The notes beneath the pieces are model-generated. The model saw nothing but the letters and a program-made list of their open reading frames with translations, had not been told where the DNA came from and did no database searches. DNA of 64,000 nucleotides from Halobacteriovorax sp. DA5 (GTDB lineage Bacteria > Bdellovibrionota > Bacteriovoracia > Bacteriovoracales > Bacteriovoracaceae): NCBI RefSeq assembly GCF_002903145.1, contig NZ_PPDJ01000002.1:1-64000 (forward strand). The letters run 5' to 3'. Positions 40,601 through 47,950 of the stretch are shown piece after piece. The first letter of the stretch is position 1. The number at the start of each line of letters is the position of its first letter. The translations under genes were made by a program, and so were the position numbers.

Positions 40601-43119
40601 AGGTTTTTAAGCTCTTTAGTTGGAGTAATATTCTTAATAAAGTTCTTCTCTGCGATGGCCTTATCAACCATCCAATTAATTGAAGACTTCATGTTACCAC
40701 CGTATAGGTAAACAGAAGCTGATTCAACAACACCATTTCTTGGGTTAAATGACGGTCCACCAAGTCCAATGATTGAACTTGAAGTTGCTTTTTCTACCCA
40801 GTAGATGTGGTTACGTTGTAGATCACCAAGGTGAGTTTTTTCTACTACCTCGATATTTACTGAACGTGACTCACCATCAAGATTGTGAGTAAGAGAAAGA
40901 TTCTTCGTTCCTGCTGGAATTGAATCATCTTTTTCTATTTTAAGGGTGATAATATCACCACGTCCTCCATATTGTGTACCTTTGAAAGCACGCTTGAAGC
41001 CTAGGTTGATATCATCAACAACTTTTTGAGAAGAAACGATAATCTTATTTCTTAAATCAAGTTCTGTTTGAGTCAGTTTTCTAATTAGCTTCCCATCTTT
41101 ATCATATTTATTTGATGGAATACCTGTAAGTACGTACTCGATATTTTTACCATTTCTGATATCAAATACCATTGGTAGATCTACCGTTGTATCAAAGTCA
41201 CGAGTTTGCTCAGTGTATCCTTTTGGTACTAGCTTAGAACCAGTGAATAGACCAAAGTTAAACTTCTTTTGTACTTCGTAAGAAAGGTTTTGCTCTGGTT
41301 CTTCGAACTCTTGATTATACTTCATGAAAGTAGTTCTTTCTTTGAAAGTCATTGTTTCATTCTGTTGTCCCCAGTAATCTCCACCGAAGTCAGCACAGTT
41401 AAAGAAGTTTCCTTTCTTATAAGTTGATTGAGTAGAGAAGTTAAGGAATTCATCTCTTCCGTCAACTACTTGTACGATGTCACTTACTTCTGTAAGACCA
41501 TGGGCCTTACCTCCACCACAAACGCTCATTAGGTAAGGGTCTAGTGACGTAAGAACATCACCAATTTGATCGTTTCCAAGATTAACTACTGCAATTGCTC
41601 TTTCATCATTGTGACTTGCTGGAACGTAAACGATTCCACCTTTGTCATTCTTACTTTCACGGAAGTATTCTGCTTCAAAAGCTAGTAATGGTTCAGTGTC
41701 TAGATCAGTTGATCCTGTCTTATCAAGTAGTGGTCTTGATCTTTTTACTAGAACACGATCTGGCTCAAAGTGGAACTTAACGATTTCAACGTGGAAAGTC
41801 GCTTTAGAACCTGCAAAACTGTAGTTAAAGATATTTGGAGAGTCTTCTAATACTCTTCTAAAAGTGAATTCTTGATTCTTAAATTTTTCAAGTTTTAGCC
41901 AAGCTGTCGATAGCTCTTCTCTGATCTCAGTTGGGTAAATCTCTTCTGGTTGAGAGTCTTTTTCTAGTTGAATGAATTTTGCATCTTCAGCAACTGTACT
42001 AGAAGAGATTTTCGTCTCAGCTAGGATCTCATCATTATCATCGATATCGTACTTGAATTTAACGTACTTAATTTTTTCAGAAATTTCTGAACGTAGGAAA
42101 CAGTTATCAAGAGCGATTCTAGCTCTCTTTGCTGTATCAGCGTCACATCTAGAAAATAGTAGGTTAAATCTTTCTGCACGAACTAATTTTTCTTCGTTAT
42201 CAGTTAGGTCTTCTTTCTTGATAACACGAGCAAAGTAAGCTTTGCTTTCATTGTCATCAAGAATAACCTTGATTAGATCCTTGTTTTCAAAAACATGACC
42301 ATCATGCTTAGACGTTGTGAAAGCATTTTCGTTATTAAGGATTCGGTCTTCAAGTTGTCCTACTGTGAATAGGTTATTTTCAACCTTATCACGACGGTAG
42401 ATTGTCGCGATTTCTTTTTGATCCATTCCGAAAACACCTGTGTAAGTTCTGTTTTCGATTAGGTAGTCAACTTTATAGTGAGTTGATTCCGAACGGTCCT
42501 TCTCAACATATCTGATATGTCTTGTTTTCTCATCAAGATCATTCTTTACATTTTCTCTTTGGTAGAAATCAACACCGTATTGAAATAATGGAATACGATC
42601 AAGCTTTGAAGCTTTAACTGGAAGAACATCGCGAATGATTTTATTAGAAGCGCTAAGAGTTTGTGCACTAGCATTTACTGGAGCAATATACGCTACTAGG
42701 TAGTTTGTTGTAAGATCAAATGTAATCTCAAATTTCTGACCTTCTTTTTCTGCGAAAATAAGAAGATCTTTTACAAGAACATTATAAGTCTTATCATTAG
42801 AACTAACGATTTGAGTTGAGTAAAGAGTCTTTGCTTCACTTCCAACACTTGTGTCGATTAGGTCTGTTGAAATTCTGTTTTTAGAAAGCTCTTCTTGAGT
42901 CGCAACTGCTTTTGATTCAATAACTAGCTTAGCTGAAGTAACAGAGTTCTTAGTACGGTAACTTTCTTGTGCAAAATCAGGCTCTTTGTCCGGAAGAGTC
43001 TTTGCACAACTTGAAAGGATCGCTGCCAATGCGAAAGCATGTGTAAGGCCTCTGAGCATTCCAAACTTGTTTTCATTTTTGATTTTCATTTTTTCTTCTA
43101 CCTTTGTTCTTTTTGTCAT
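37648..43119 (-). CDS. Giant metzincin-type zinc metalloprotease lipoprotein
   Basis: 1823 aa. The N-terminus carries a lipoprotein signal ending in ILSSC (Cys38 from the first ATG). The ATG at 43089 would give a shorter, more typical signal, and both starts have weak GAAG sites. The active site HEIGHNLGLRH (1055-1065) is HExxHxxGxxH. A Met-turn candidate SVMDY follows about 35 residues later. A low-complexity acidic stretch (EVEVEVEIEGE, near 880-895) and a Gln/Ala-rich C-terminal region are seen. It should be a surface-tethered zinc protease; large zinc-dependent lipoproteases of this type fit a predatory lifestyle. It follows a barrel-protein gene by 36 bp and is probably cotranscribed with it. 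Confidence 0.85.
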   Translation of the reverse strand: MTKRTKVEEKMKIKNENKFGMLRGLTHAFALAAILSSCAKTLPDKEPDFAQESYRTKNSVTSAKLVIESKAVATQEELSKNRISTDLIDTSVGSEAKTLYSTQIVSSNDKTYNVLVKDLLIFAEKEGQKFEITFDLTTNYLVAYIAPVNASAQTLSASNKIIRDVLPVKASKLDRIPLFQYGVDFYQRENVKNDLDEKTRHIRYVEKDRSESTHYKVDYLIENRTYTGVFGMDQKEIATIYRRDKVENNLFTVGQLEDRILNNENAFTTSKHDGHVFENKDLIKVILDDNESKAYFARVIKKEDLTDNEEKLVRAERFNLLFSRCDADTAKRARIALDNCFLRSEISEKIKYVKFKYDIDDNDEILAETKISSSTVAEDAKFIQLEKDSQPEEIYPTEIREELSTAWLKLEKFKNQEFTFRRVLEDSPNIFNYSFAGSKATFHVEIVKFHFEPDRVLVKRSRPLLDKTGSTDLDTEPLLAFEAEYFRESKNDKGGIVYVPASHNDERAIAVVNLGNDQIGDVLTSLDPYLMSVCGGGKAHGLTEVSDIVQVVDGRDEFLNFSTQSTYKKGNFFNCADFGGDYWGQQNETMTFKERTTFMKYNQEFEEPEQNLSYEVQKKFNFGLFTGSKLVPKGYTEQTRDFDTTVDLPMVFDIRNGKNIEYVLTGIPSNKYDKDGKLIRKLTQTELDLRNKIIVSSQKVVDDINLGFKRAFKGTQYGGRGDIITLKIEKDDSIPAGTKNLSLTHNLDGESRSVNIEVVEKTHLGDLQRNHIYWVEKATSSSIIGLGGPSFNPRNGVVESASVYLYGGNMKSSINWMVDKAIAEKNFIKNITPTKELKNLADELNKKAIEDALAEHKAKTQAAGQNTQVADSDEVEVEVEVEIEGETVSQSTKKAEMKSHRHGVAHTNLKSSLLNTIKRPNIASQMGKIKDAHRLMKNDFRASSFDKDEVLSNFTRANQKEAKAVHAAWQAIANKDDVALQAAIHGDNSIEALQAKIKHSMEYDAKGNKNPICNHETAEFALSNLAKNYDVLKMAQTDEGKNDILIDIWMPTLAHEIGHNLGLRHNFVGSFDKKNWVFPGEKETKRTSSSVMDYTIDDHATYDGLAPYDVYALRAAYTGMVELEGYTNSRKKSVEINGVDVKVSSVESEFEPGLYYHLVRIKDVVDALVGENGNPSNISKHRLMAEAGLKRIRFCSDEDAGNSPQCNRHDFGSSFEEIVDYQIADYRQMYEYIYFPGKRKEFYGGAAFGWLMDKFYKLRMMNEEVFYHLIYTPELYSQADQATHDATTNDLVNGVIKSLFFLQSVVATPDITPGAGLDTEAQRNKRFVSTLVPSQTEVTAEDGTVLQVATQKPMVVETKWNEAISLDSDSYRAKNRGVEYDKAAALVALTESESYSYKYRSNSLRIPYQLLEQYLFGIDIKDSIVQSTIGEVLSGQVTPLVYDPETGRNIPLTNGAFKVEVGEVETNYAAIGGLVYGNIDTFEQTANPARAFWVNHISQNDLLTETFEHEGQTYQIPEDYVAEKTDIRKAYVPYAQDSYVAGNVIKKASMMQLISHDERWSTFFKEWEQAQIAGLQLAQTPAAQGATEDTMKAQKTELDMAAALGDATAIKSEMEKYFAQINALLASQNQKEMIAGFLAQRALVKQAGSYFVSAQFTTMMNEIGLEGVSLEYINQVLSQAIAPIAFEAEACRLSEQYCSTVDMIQMAKTGNKDTYLDNKITNLLNNFSMPSVNEQGQVELFAPVITKIIQGLNNNEQIKLGDVFLRDIQENSFAQIQQMDQLVGEAMTKMKVTKDVDSFYGDMKRNVKLLGLYFRLINPMEGK

Positions 43120-43155
43120 TTGTTCTTCTTTCTCTTTGTCTTCGTTATGTGTGTT

Positions 43156-43995
43156 CTATATTTTTATTGTTAGTGATGCATAAACTGATGAATCTCTTTC
43201 ATCAAATAGGTCGATCTCAACCTTCTTCCCATCAGGTGATAGGGGAGTTCCTCCAAATTCATGACCTACCTCTAGGTTGTATTTAGGGCCAAAGCTATAG
43301 CCAATGGCCTGTGAGAACGAATAAGCATCTTTTGTATTATTCTGGTATGTCCAACCCTTCATATACGTTCCTCCAAGTGATAGGTATAGCGCATCCGACA
43401 CGCTGTATGTCAGATATGCAACTGATGAAAGACTATATGAAGTATTTGAGCTTCCAGTCATTGTTGTTTCATACTCATGGAAGTTCTTGGATGCACCAAG
43501 AATAACTAATGCAGATAGGTCCTTAATCCCAATAACACTATCGGCTATTGATAGGCCTTCACTTAAGCTAATTCCTGCTTGAAGCTTAGAATATTTTCTA
43601 GAAACCTTACTTGTTGGAAGTTTTAACGATGCCGTACCAAATGAAACAACACCATCAAATGGCTGAGAAGCCTTTCTAGTAAAGGATACTGACGTATCGC
43701 TGATTCTACTTTTTCGCTCATCAACAAAGTCTTTTGATACTGTTGTTTTAGCGGCGAAACTACCTTTATCAGTAATAATATTGAAACGAAATGAGTTATA
43801 CATTCCACTATAGTGGCCTGCCTCAGATGTCTTTAATAAATCTCTTGAAACTGTCGTATCAACTCTAGCTGACCAATTTCTAGTCGCACCTGGTGCTTTT
43901 TTGACACCCTGGATATTACTAGTGCTACTTTGGGCAACAACAGATGTTGTTGTAAGCGCAAGTAAAATTAATGAGATACACTTAAATGGTGTCAC
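43156..43995 (-). CDS. Predicted outer-membrane beta-barrel protein
   Basis: 279 aa. GTG start with AAGGAG 5 nt upstream. Signal peptide of about 21 residues (CISLILLALTTTSVVAQ). The mature part alternates short amphipathic strands (YSGMYNSFRFNIITD, YSLSSVAYLTYSVSDALYLSLGG, YNLEVGHEFGGTPLS) and ends SSVYASLTIKI, without a terminal Phe. A barrel of about 10-12 strands is plausible. Lies directly before the metzincin lipoprotein gene; a pairing in the envelope is inference. Confidence 0.65.
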   Translation of the reverse strand: MTPFKCISLILLALTTTSVVAQSSTSNIQGVKKAPGATRNWSARVDTTVSRDLLKTSEAGHYSGMYNSFRFNIITDKGSFAAKTTVSKDFVDERKSRISDTSVSFTRKASQPFDGVVSFGTASLKLPTSKVSRKYSKLQAGISLSEGLSIADSVIGIKDLSALVILGASKNFHEYETTMTGSSNTSYSLSSVAYLTYSVSDALYLSLGGTYMKGWTYQNNTKDAYSFSQAIGYSFGPKYNLEVGHEFGGTPLSPDGKKVEIDLFDERDSSVYASLTIKI

Positions 43996-44385
43996 TCTGT
44001 CTCCTTTTTTCGTTCCTGAAAATGAAATTCGTTCAATACTTGATGCAAATGGTATGCCATTTGTTCATCTTCGGACGAGTTCGCATTTGAAGTAAATATA
44101 TAACAATAGGAGTACGAAGACGCTGACTTTGGAAAATCTACAGGGTTGTTTAGGGAGTTGACGATTTTTGAGGGAAGTATAAAGGGAGGCCGTTGGACGG
44201 CCTCCGATTACACCTAGGCCCAAAAGAGAGAGGGATTATGAGGGATATTGGGGCCTAAATGATATTTATACCAAAATATAAACATGGGCGCCGCGATGCA
44301 GCACTCTCATTTTGAATATGCCTTATTAACGGATTTAGCGCTATCGAAGATAAGTTAATTTTGTTTAAGAAGAGTAAATTAACCT
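43996..44385. other. 390-bp gene-free region
   Basis: Holds the upstream region of the barrel-protein gene (43996-44100) and the minus-strand hairpin terminator at 44185-44205. Then comes TAGGCCC (44215-44221) / GGGGCCTA (44251-44258) enclosing two GAGGGAT repeats (44231-44248). A short G+C-rich patch (GGGCGCCGCGATGCAGC, 44286-44302) follows. No ORF with a ribosome-binding site on either strand. It could carry a 3' UTR or small RNA of the upstream peptidase gene; nothing recognisable otherwise. Confidence 0.4.
44185..44205 (-). terminator. Hairpin terminator downstream of the M14 peptidase gene
   Basis: Stem GGAGGCCGT (44185-44193) / ACGGCCTCC (44197-44205), 3-nt loop. On minus it is followed by CTTTATACTT. 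It lies about 180 bp past the peptidase stop, implying a long 3' UTR or a separate RNA. Confidence 0.6.
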
Positions 44386-45066
44386 TTAGAGGAATCGTTT
44401 CAGAATTCCTGATGTGATCATTTCTTTGAATCCGACTTCATTTTCTTGCCACACTTCTTCAACAGTTACACCAGTATCTACTGTTGGGCATTCAAATGTA
44501 AGTACAGGTGCTCCAAGCTCAACACTTCCGTAAGTTCCGAGTGAGCCAGGAGTTGGGTAGCCGATATCATCTGCAATTGGATAATTATTGTGTTTGGCCA
44601 AAAGCTGCGCAACATCCTTACAGTCACCATTGTAATTTACAATTGGTTTCCATGAGTGAATTGATAAAATAAAGGCCGGTGGATACTCAATAAAGAGCTT
44701 ATTTAGGAATTGGTTTTCAGGCTCACTTAATGGAGCACTTCCTGGATTGTACTTATCTTCTTCGAATTCACTTTCCCAGCTTTGAGTAGGTAAGTTTCGA
44801 TTAAGATCAACTCCATTAGCATTAACGCGCGTTCCTGCATTAACACCATCTTTATTGACGATAGGAATAACGACTAGAGGTAGATCTGTTTCAACTTCAG
44901 TCTTAAGCCATGAAAAGATTTCTTTTAGGCAGTGAACTCCCTCGATTTCATCTCCATGAACTCCTGCCATCAGATAGATATAGCGAGGTGAATCAACTTT
45001 ATTTTTAAAAGCTTCGATTTCAAGGTTGTTAACTGTTTTTCCTGACTCTAGTTTAATAAATTCCAT
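44386..45066 (-). CDS. M14 zinc carboxypeptidase-like protein (MpaA-like)
   Basis: 226 aa. Zinc ligands H37 and E40 in AGVHGDEIEG (34-43). RVNANGVDLNRNLPT is the substrate-carboxylate block, and SIHSW supplies the third His ligand. FECP near 193-196 may hold the catalytic Glu. The lack of a signal peptide and the small size match cytoplasmic murein-peptide amidases of the MpaA group that remove the terminal residue from recycled muropeptides. Substrate by family resemblance only. Divergent from rnhA. Confidence 0.8.
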   Translation of the reverse strand: MEFIKLESGKTVNNLEIEAFKNKVDSPRYIYLMAGVHGDEIEGVHCLKEIFSWLKTEVETDLPLVVIPIVNKDGVNAGTRVNANGVDLNRNLPTQSWESEFEEDKYNPGSAPLSEPENQFLNKLFIEYPPAFILSIHSWKPIVNYNGDCKDVAQLLAKHNNYPIADDIGYPTPGSLGTYGSVELGAPVLTFECPTVDTGVTVEEVWQENEVGFKEMITSGILKRFL

Positions 45067-45143
45067 AAAGAAATTGTGGTGGAAGTTTCCTTTTTTGTAA
45101 ATGAAGTTTTATACTTATGACTTTAAAAAGGAATACTTAAGTA

Positions 45144-45782
45144 ATGAAAAAGAAAAACATACTAAAAACTTTAGAATATTTAGAAAGCGTACTTGATACA
45201 CAAGATGATCATGATGCAATTGCTCAGCTTCGTGAAAGTGTCGAGCTCCTTGAGGATGTCGATAATGGCGTTGCAAGTGGCAATGGACACTTCAGTATAC
45301 CAATGGAGGCCATGGGAGCCTATACTGTCTATAGTGACGGTGGATGTCGTGGGAACCCTGGACCTGGAGCGTGGGGGGCAATGGGACAAAATCCAGATGG
45401 CGTCGTTTTCTTTGAAAGCTCTGGCTTTGAGTATCAGACAACTAACAATCGAATGGAGCTTACTGGTGCCATTGAATCATTGAAGTCACTAGAGAATGAA
45501 TTGGAAGAGATGGGGCTAGATCATGGACATGCCGCTTTCCTTTATAGTGATTCGAAATATGTTGTTGATGGAATTACGAAATGGGTTCCTGGTTGGAAGG
45601 CACGTGGTTGGAAAAAAGCCGACAAGAAGACTCCAGAAAATATTGAGCTGTGGCAAAGTTTTGATGAAGTGGCAGGACGTTTTTCTAATCTTCAGTTTCG
45701 TTGGGTAAAAGGACATAGTGGTCATCCGCAAAATGAGCACTGCGATATGTTGGCCAATAAGGCAATGGATGAAAATATTTAA
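45144..45782 (+). CDS. rnhA: Ribonuclease HI with N-terminal helical extension
   Basis: 212 aa. RNase HI proper is about 145-155 aa, so roughly 55 extra N-terminal residues are present (KKKNILKTLEYLESVLDTQ, helical and charged, not the hybrid-binding domain I would recognise). The domain begins YTVYSDGGCRGNPGPGAWG (catalytic Asp), then NNRMELTGAIESL (Glu), YSDSKYVVDGI (Asp), and ends WVKGHSGHPQNEHCDMLANKA (His and Asp). All four acidic residues are present. Confidence 0.93.
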   Translation: MKKKNILKTLEYLESVLDTQDDHDAIAQLRESVELLEDVDNGVASGNGHFSIPMEAMGAYTVYSDGGCRGNPGPGAWGAMGQNPDGVVFFESSGFEYQTTNNRMELTGAIESLKSLENELEEMGLDHGHAAFLYSDSKYVVDGITKWVPGWKARGWKKADKKTPENIELWQSFDEVAGRFSNLQFRWVKGHSGHPQNEHCDMLANKAMDENI

Positions 45783-45872
45783 GGCTTGAAAAGCAGACCA
45801 AAGCACTTTAATCTATTTATATAAATATTAATTAGTAAAAAGACTTCAATAAATTTAGACAAAGGATGTTAA

Positions 45873-46559
45873 ATGAAGAAACTACTAGCAACAATGGCAA
45901 TCGCGCCATTACTATTTGTTTCATGTGGTAAGAAAGAGGAAGTAAAGCCTGAGACTGAAAATGATAAAATCTTCTATTCAGTTGGACATGTTTACGGAAA
46001 GAGATTTAAGGATTTCAAACTTACTGAAAGAGAAATGAATAACCTTGTTCAAGGTGTTCGTGACGGTATGACTAAAGATGCAACTGATATTGATACAAGA
46101 CAATTTGCATTTAAATTTAGAGATATCGTAAACCAAAGAATGAGCGAAGTATCTAAAACAGAAAAAGATGCAGGTGCAAAATTCCTAGAAGAATTTGTTG
46201 CTAAAGAAGGTGCTAAGAAGACTGAATCTGGTTTAGCTTACAAGATCATTGAAGCTGGTTCTGCAAAGAAGCCAACTGAAACAGATACTGTAAAAGTTCA
46301 TTACAAAGGTACTTTAAGAGATGGAACTGAGTTTGATTCTTCTTATAAGAGAAATAAGCCAATCGAATTCCCTCTTAATAGAGTTATTAAAGGTTGGACT
46401 GAAGGGATGCAACTTATTGGTGAAGGTGGAAAAATTAAGCTAGTAATTCCATCTGAGCTTGCTTATGGTGATCAAGGTGCTCCTCCATCAATTCCTGGTG
46501 GCGCAACACTTACTTTCGAAGTTGAACTAATCGAAGTTCTTCCAGCTGCAAAGAAATAA
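45873..46559 (+). CDS. FKBP-type peptidyl-prolyl isomerase lipoprotein
   Basis: 228 aa. Signal with lipobox FVSC (Cys19). The N-terminal dimerisation helices (DKIFYSVGHVYGKRFKD ... MNNLVQGVRDGMT) are of FkpA/Mip type. The FKBP domain (about 125-225) has VKVHYKGTLRDGTEFDSSY, FPLNRVIKGWTEGMQLI and IPSELAYGDQGAPPSIPGGATLTFEVELIEV (in parts). It should help fold envelope proteins in the periplasm. Good AAAGGATG region before the ATG; strong terminator after. Confidence 0.93.
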   Translation: MKKLLATMAIAPLLFVSCGKKEEVKPETENDKIFYSVGHVYGKRFKDFKLTEREMNNLVQGVRDGMTKDATDIDTRQFAFKFRDIVNQRMSEVSKTEKDAGAKFLEEFVAKEGAKKTESGLAYKIIEAGSAKKPTETDTVKVHYKGTLRDGTEFDSSYKRNKPIEFPLNRVIKGWTEGMQLIGEGGKIKLVIPSELAYGDQGAPPSIPGGATLTFEVELIEVLPAAKK

Positions 46560-46598
46560 TTCTTAATCGAATTAATCAAATAAAAAGTCGATAAAGTA

Positions 46599-46640
46599 TA
46601 GGCCTTCTTAAGTTATCTTAATGAAGGCCTATTTTTTTTC
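46599..46640 (+). terminator. Terminator after the FKBP gene
   Basis: TAGGCCTTC-TTAAG (46599-46612), loop TTAT, CTTAA-T-GAAGGCCTA (46617-46631), followed by eight T. 14 base pairs with one bulge. Confidence 0.9.
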
Positions 46641-46706
46641 ACATCAAATGACATTCAATTTTCGTTATGCTTTCCTTTTACTATTGTTTCTAATTAGGGA
46701 GGAAAG

Positions 46707-46859
46707 ATGAAAGTAATTCTACTGATTGCCTTATTGTTACAACCTGTCTCTGAAGCTTCTTTCTTTAAGCATAAAAGAGAGAAAGAATCATTCTTTGCTT
46801 ATATTATTAGGATATTGATTAAGCCTTCAATTCCTCATGATGGTGAAGGTGATACTTAA
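46707..46859 (+). CDS. 50-residue secreted peptide, unknown function
   Basis: The ATG at 46707 follows an excellent Shine-Dalgarno (GGGAGGAAAG). The product of 50 residues has a signal-like start (MKVILLIALLLQPVSEA). The rest is SFFKHKREKESFFAYIIRIL plus an acidic tail, amphipathic and basic in the middle. It stands alone between the FKBP terminator and a convergent gene whose stop it overlaps by 4 bp. A small secreted or membrane-active peptide is possible; no homolog recalled. Confidence 0.5.
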   Translation: MKVILLIALLLQPVSEASFFKHKREKESFFAYIIRILIKPSIPHDGEGDT

Positions 46860-47809
46860 AAGGCATATCCAACAGATAGGCCAAACATTGTTTGATCTGT
46901 CGATTGTTGGAAGCCATCTGCGAATTCTTCATCAGTTTGGATAGCATCAAAATTAGCTTTGAAAATAAGTGATTGAGAAGTTGAAACCTTATACTCAAGA
47001 CCTAAGCTGACTGATGGAAGAAGCATTGCGCTTCCAACTCTAACTGTATCTTGGATACTCGTTTCAGAACGGCCAAAGCCTGCGCCTAGTGAAATAAAGT
47101 AGCTGAAGCGATAACTCCAACTATTATTAAATGAAATTTTTAAGGCCGCTGTCCCCATCATTCTTTTGGTTTCCTGCTCAACATTTGGATTTAGAAGTGT
47201 CAGAAGATCTAGATCGTAGCGAAATCCTATGATTGTTTGAAAAGTTTGATTAATAGGGATGGCGTAGTTAAATTGAAACGTGTCACCAGTTCTCGTTCCA
47301 TCATTATTAATACTAGAACTTGTCGATTCACTTAAGCCTTGATTCTTCCCGTAGAAAAATTCAAATCGATTATCATAGCGTTGAAATTGTTTTTCTCTAA
47401 GAGACATCTCTTCTTCTGCTAGCATCTGTTTGTATTTTGCATCTCCAAGAATTTTAGGGATTTCTAACCATACTCGCTCAGGAGAGTAGTTAACTGTAAC
47501 AATTTGACCTTTTTCAAAAGGCACGCGCATATTATTATCAGTCACAATCCACTGAGAGTATTCTTTCGTTATGGAGATAGCACGGGCCGTAAAAGAAATC
47601 TTCTTCGAAGAAAATAGAGAGACTTGTCCCTTTACAATATTATCAACTCGTCCTTTTCGAATAACAAAAGACATTCCATCATTAGCAATATTTTGAATAA
47701 CAATTAGGTTTGTATTGAGGTCATACTTTTCGGCAAAGGACGCTGTGGCCAATGATAGAAATGTAATTGTGACTAAAAGAGTTTGCAAAAATCTTTGAAC
47801 GCTATTCAT
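46856..47809 (-). CDS. Predicted outer-membrane protein with C-terminal barrel
   Basis: 317 aa. Signal peptide (about 26 residues, ends SLATASFA). Residues about 30-115 form a beta-rich N-domain (VIRKGRVDNIVKGQVSLFS, an SH3-like look). A helical segment follows (YKQMLAEEEMSLREKQFQRY). From about 145 there are barrel strands (FEFFYGKNQGL, TIIGFRYDLDLLT, YRFSYFISLGAGFG), ending SVGYAF with a C-terminal Phe as in BAM substrates. No named family recognised. Divergent from the large surface lipoprotein gene. Confidence 0.65.
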   Translation of the reverse strand: MNSVQRFLQTLLVTITFLSLATASFAEKYDLNTNLIVIQNIANDGMSFVIRKGRVDNIVKGQVSLFSSKKISFTARAISITKEYSQWIVTDNNMRVPFEKGQIVTVNYSPERVWLEIPKILGDAKYKQMLAEEEMSLREKQFQRYDNRFEFFYGKNQGLSESTSSSINNDGTRTGDTFQFNYAIPINQTFQTIIGFRYDLDLLTLLNPNVEQETKRMMGTAALKISFNNSWSYRFSYFISLGAGFGRSETSIQDTVRVGSAMLLPSVSLGLEYKVSTSQSLIFKANFDAIQTDEEFADGFQQSTDQTMFGLSVGYAF

Positions 47810-47950
47810 ATAAGTATTTTATAACCAATGACAAGTTTAAGAAATCATTGGCAAATACTCCTTATTTGCAATTGATAACCAAGTGCTTTGGTATAGTAAT
47901 ATTAATAGTTTAACTTTATTTATTAATCTCCGATATGAAATTAGGGATTT

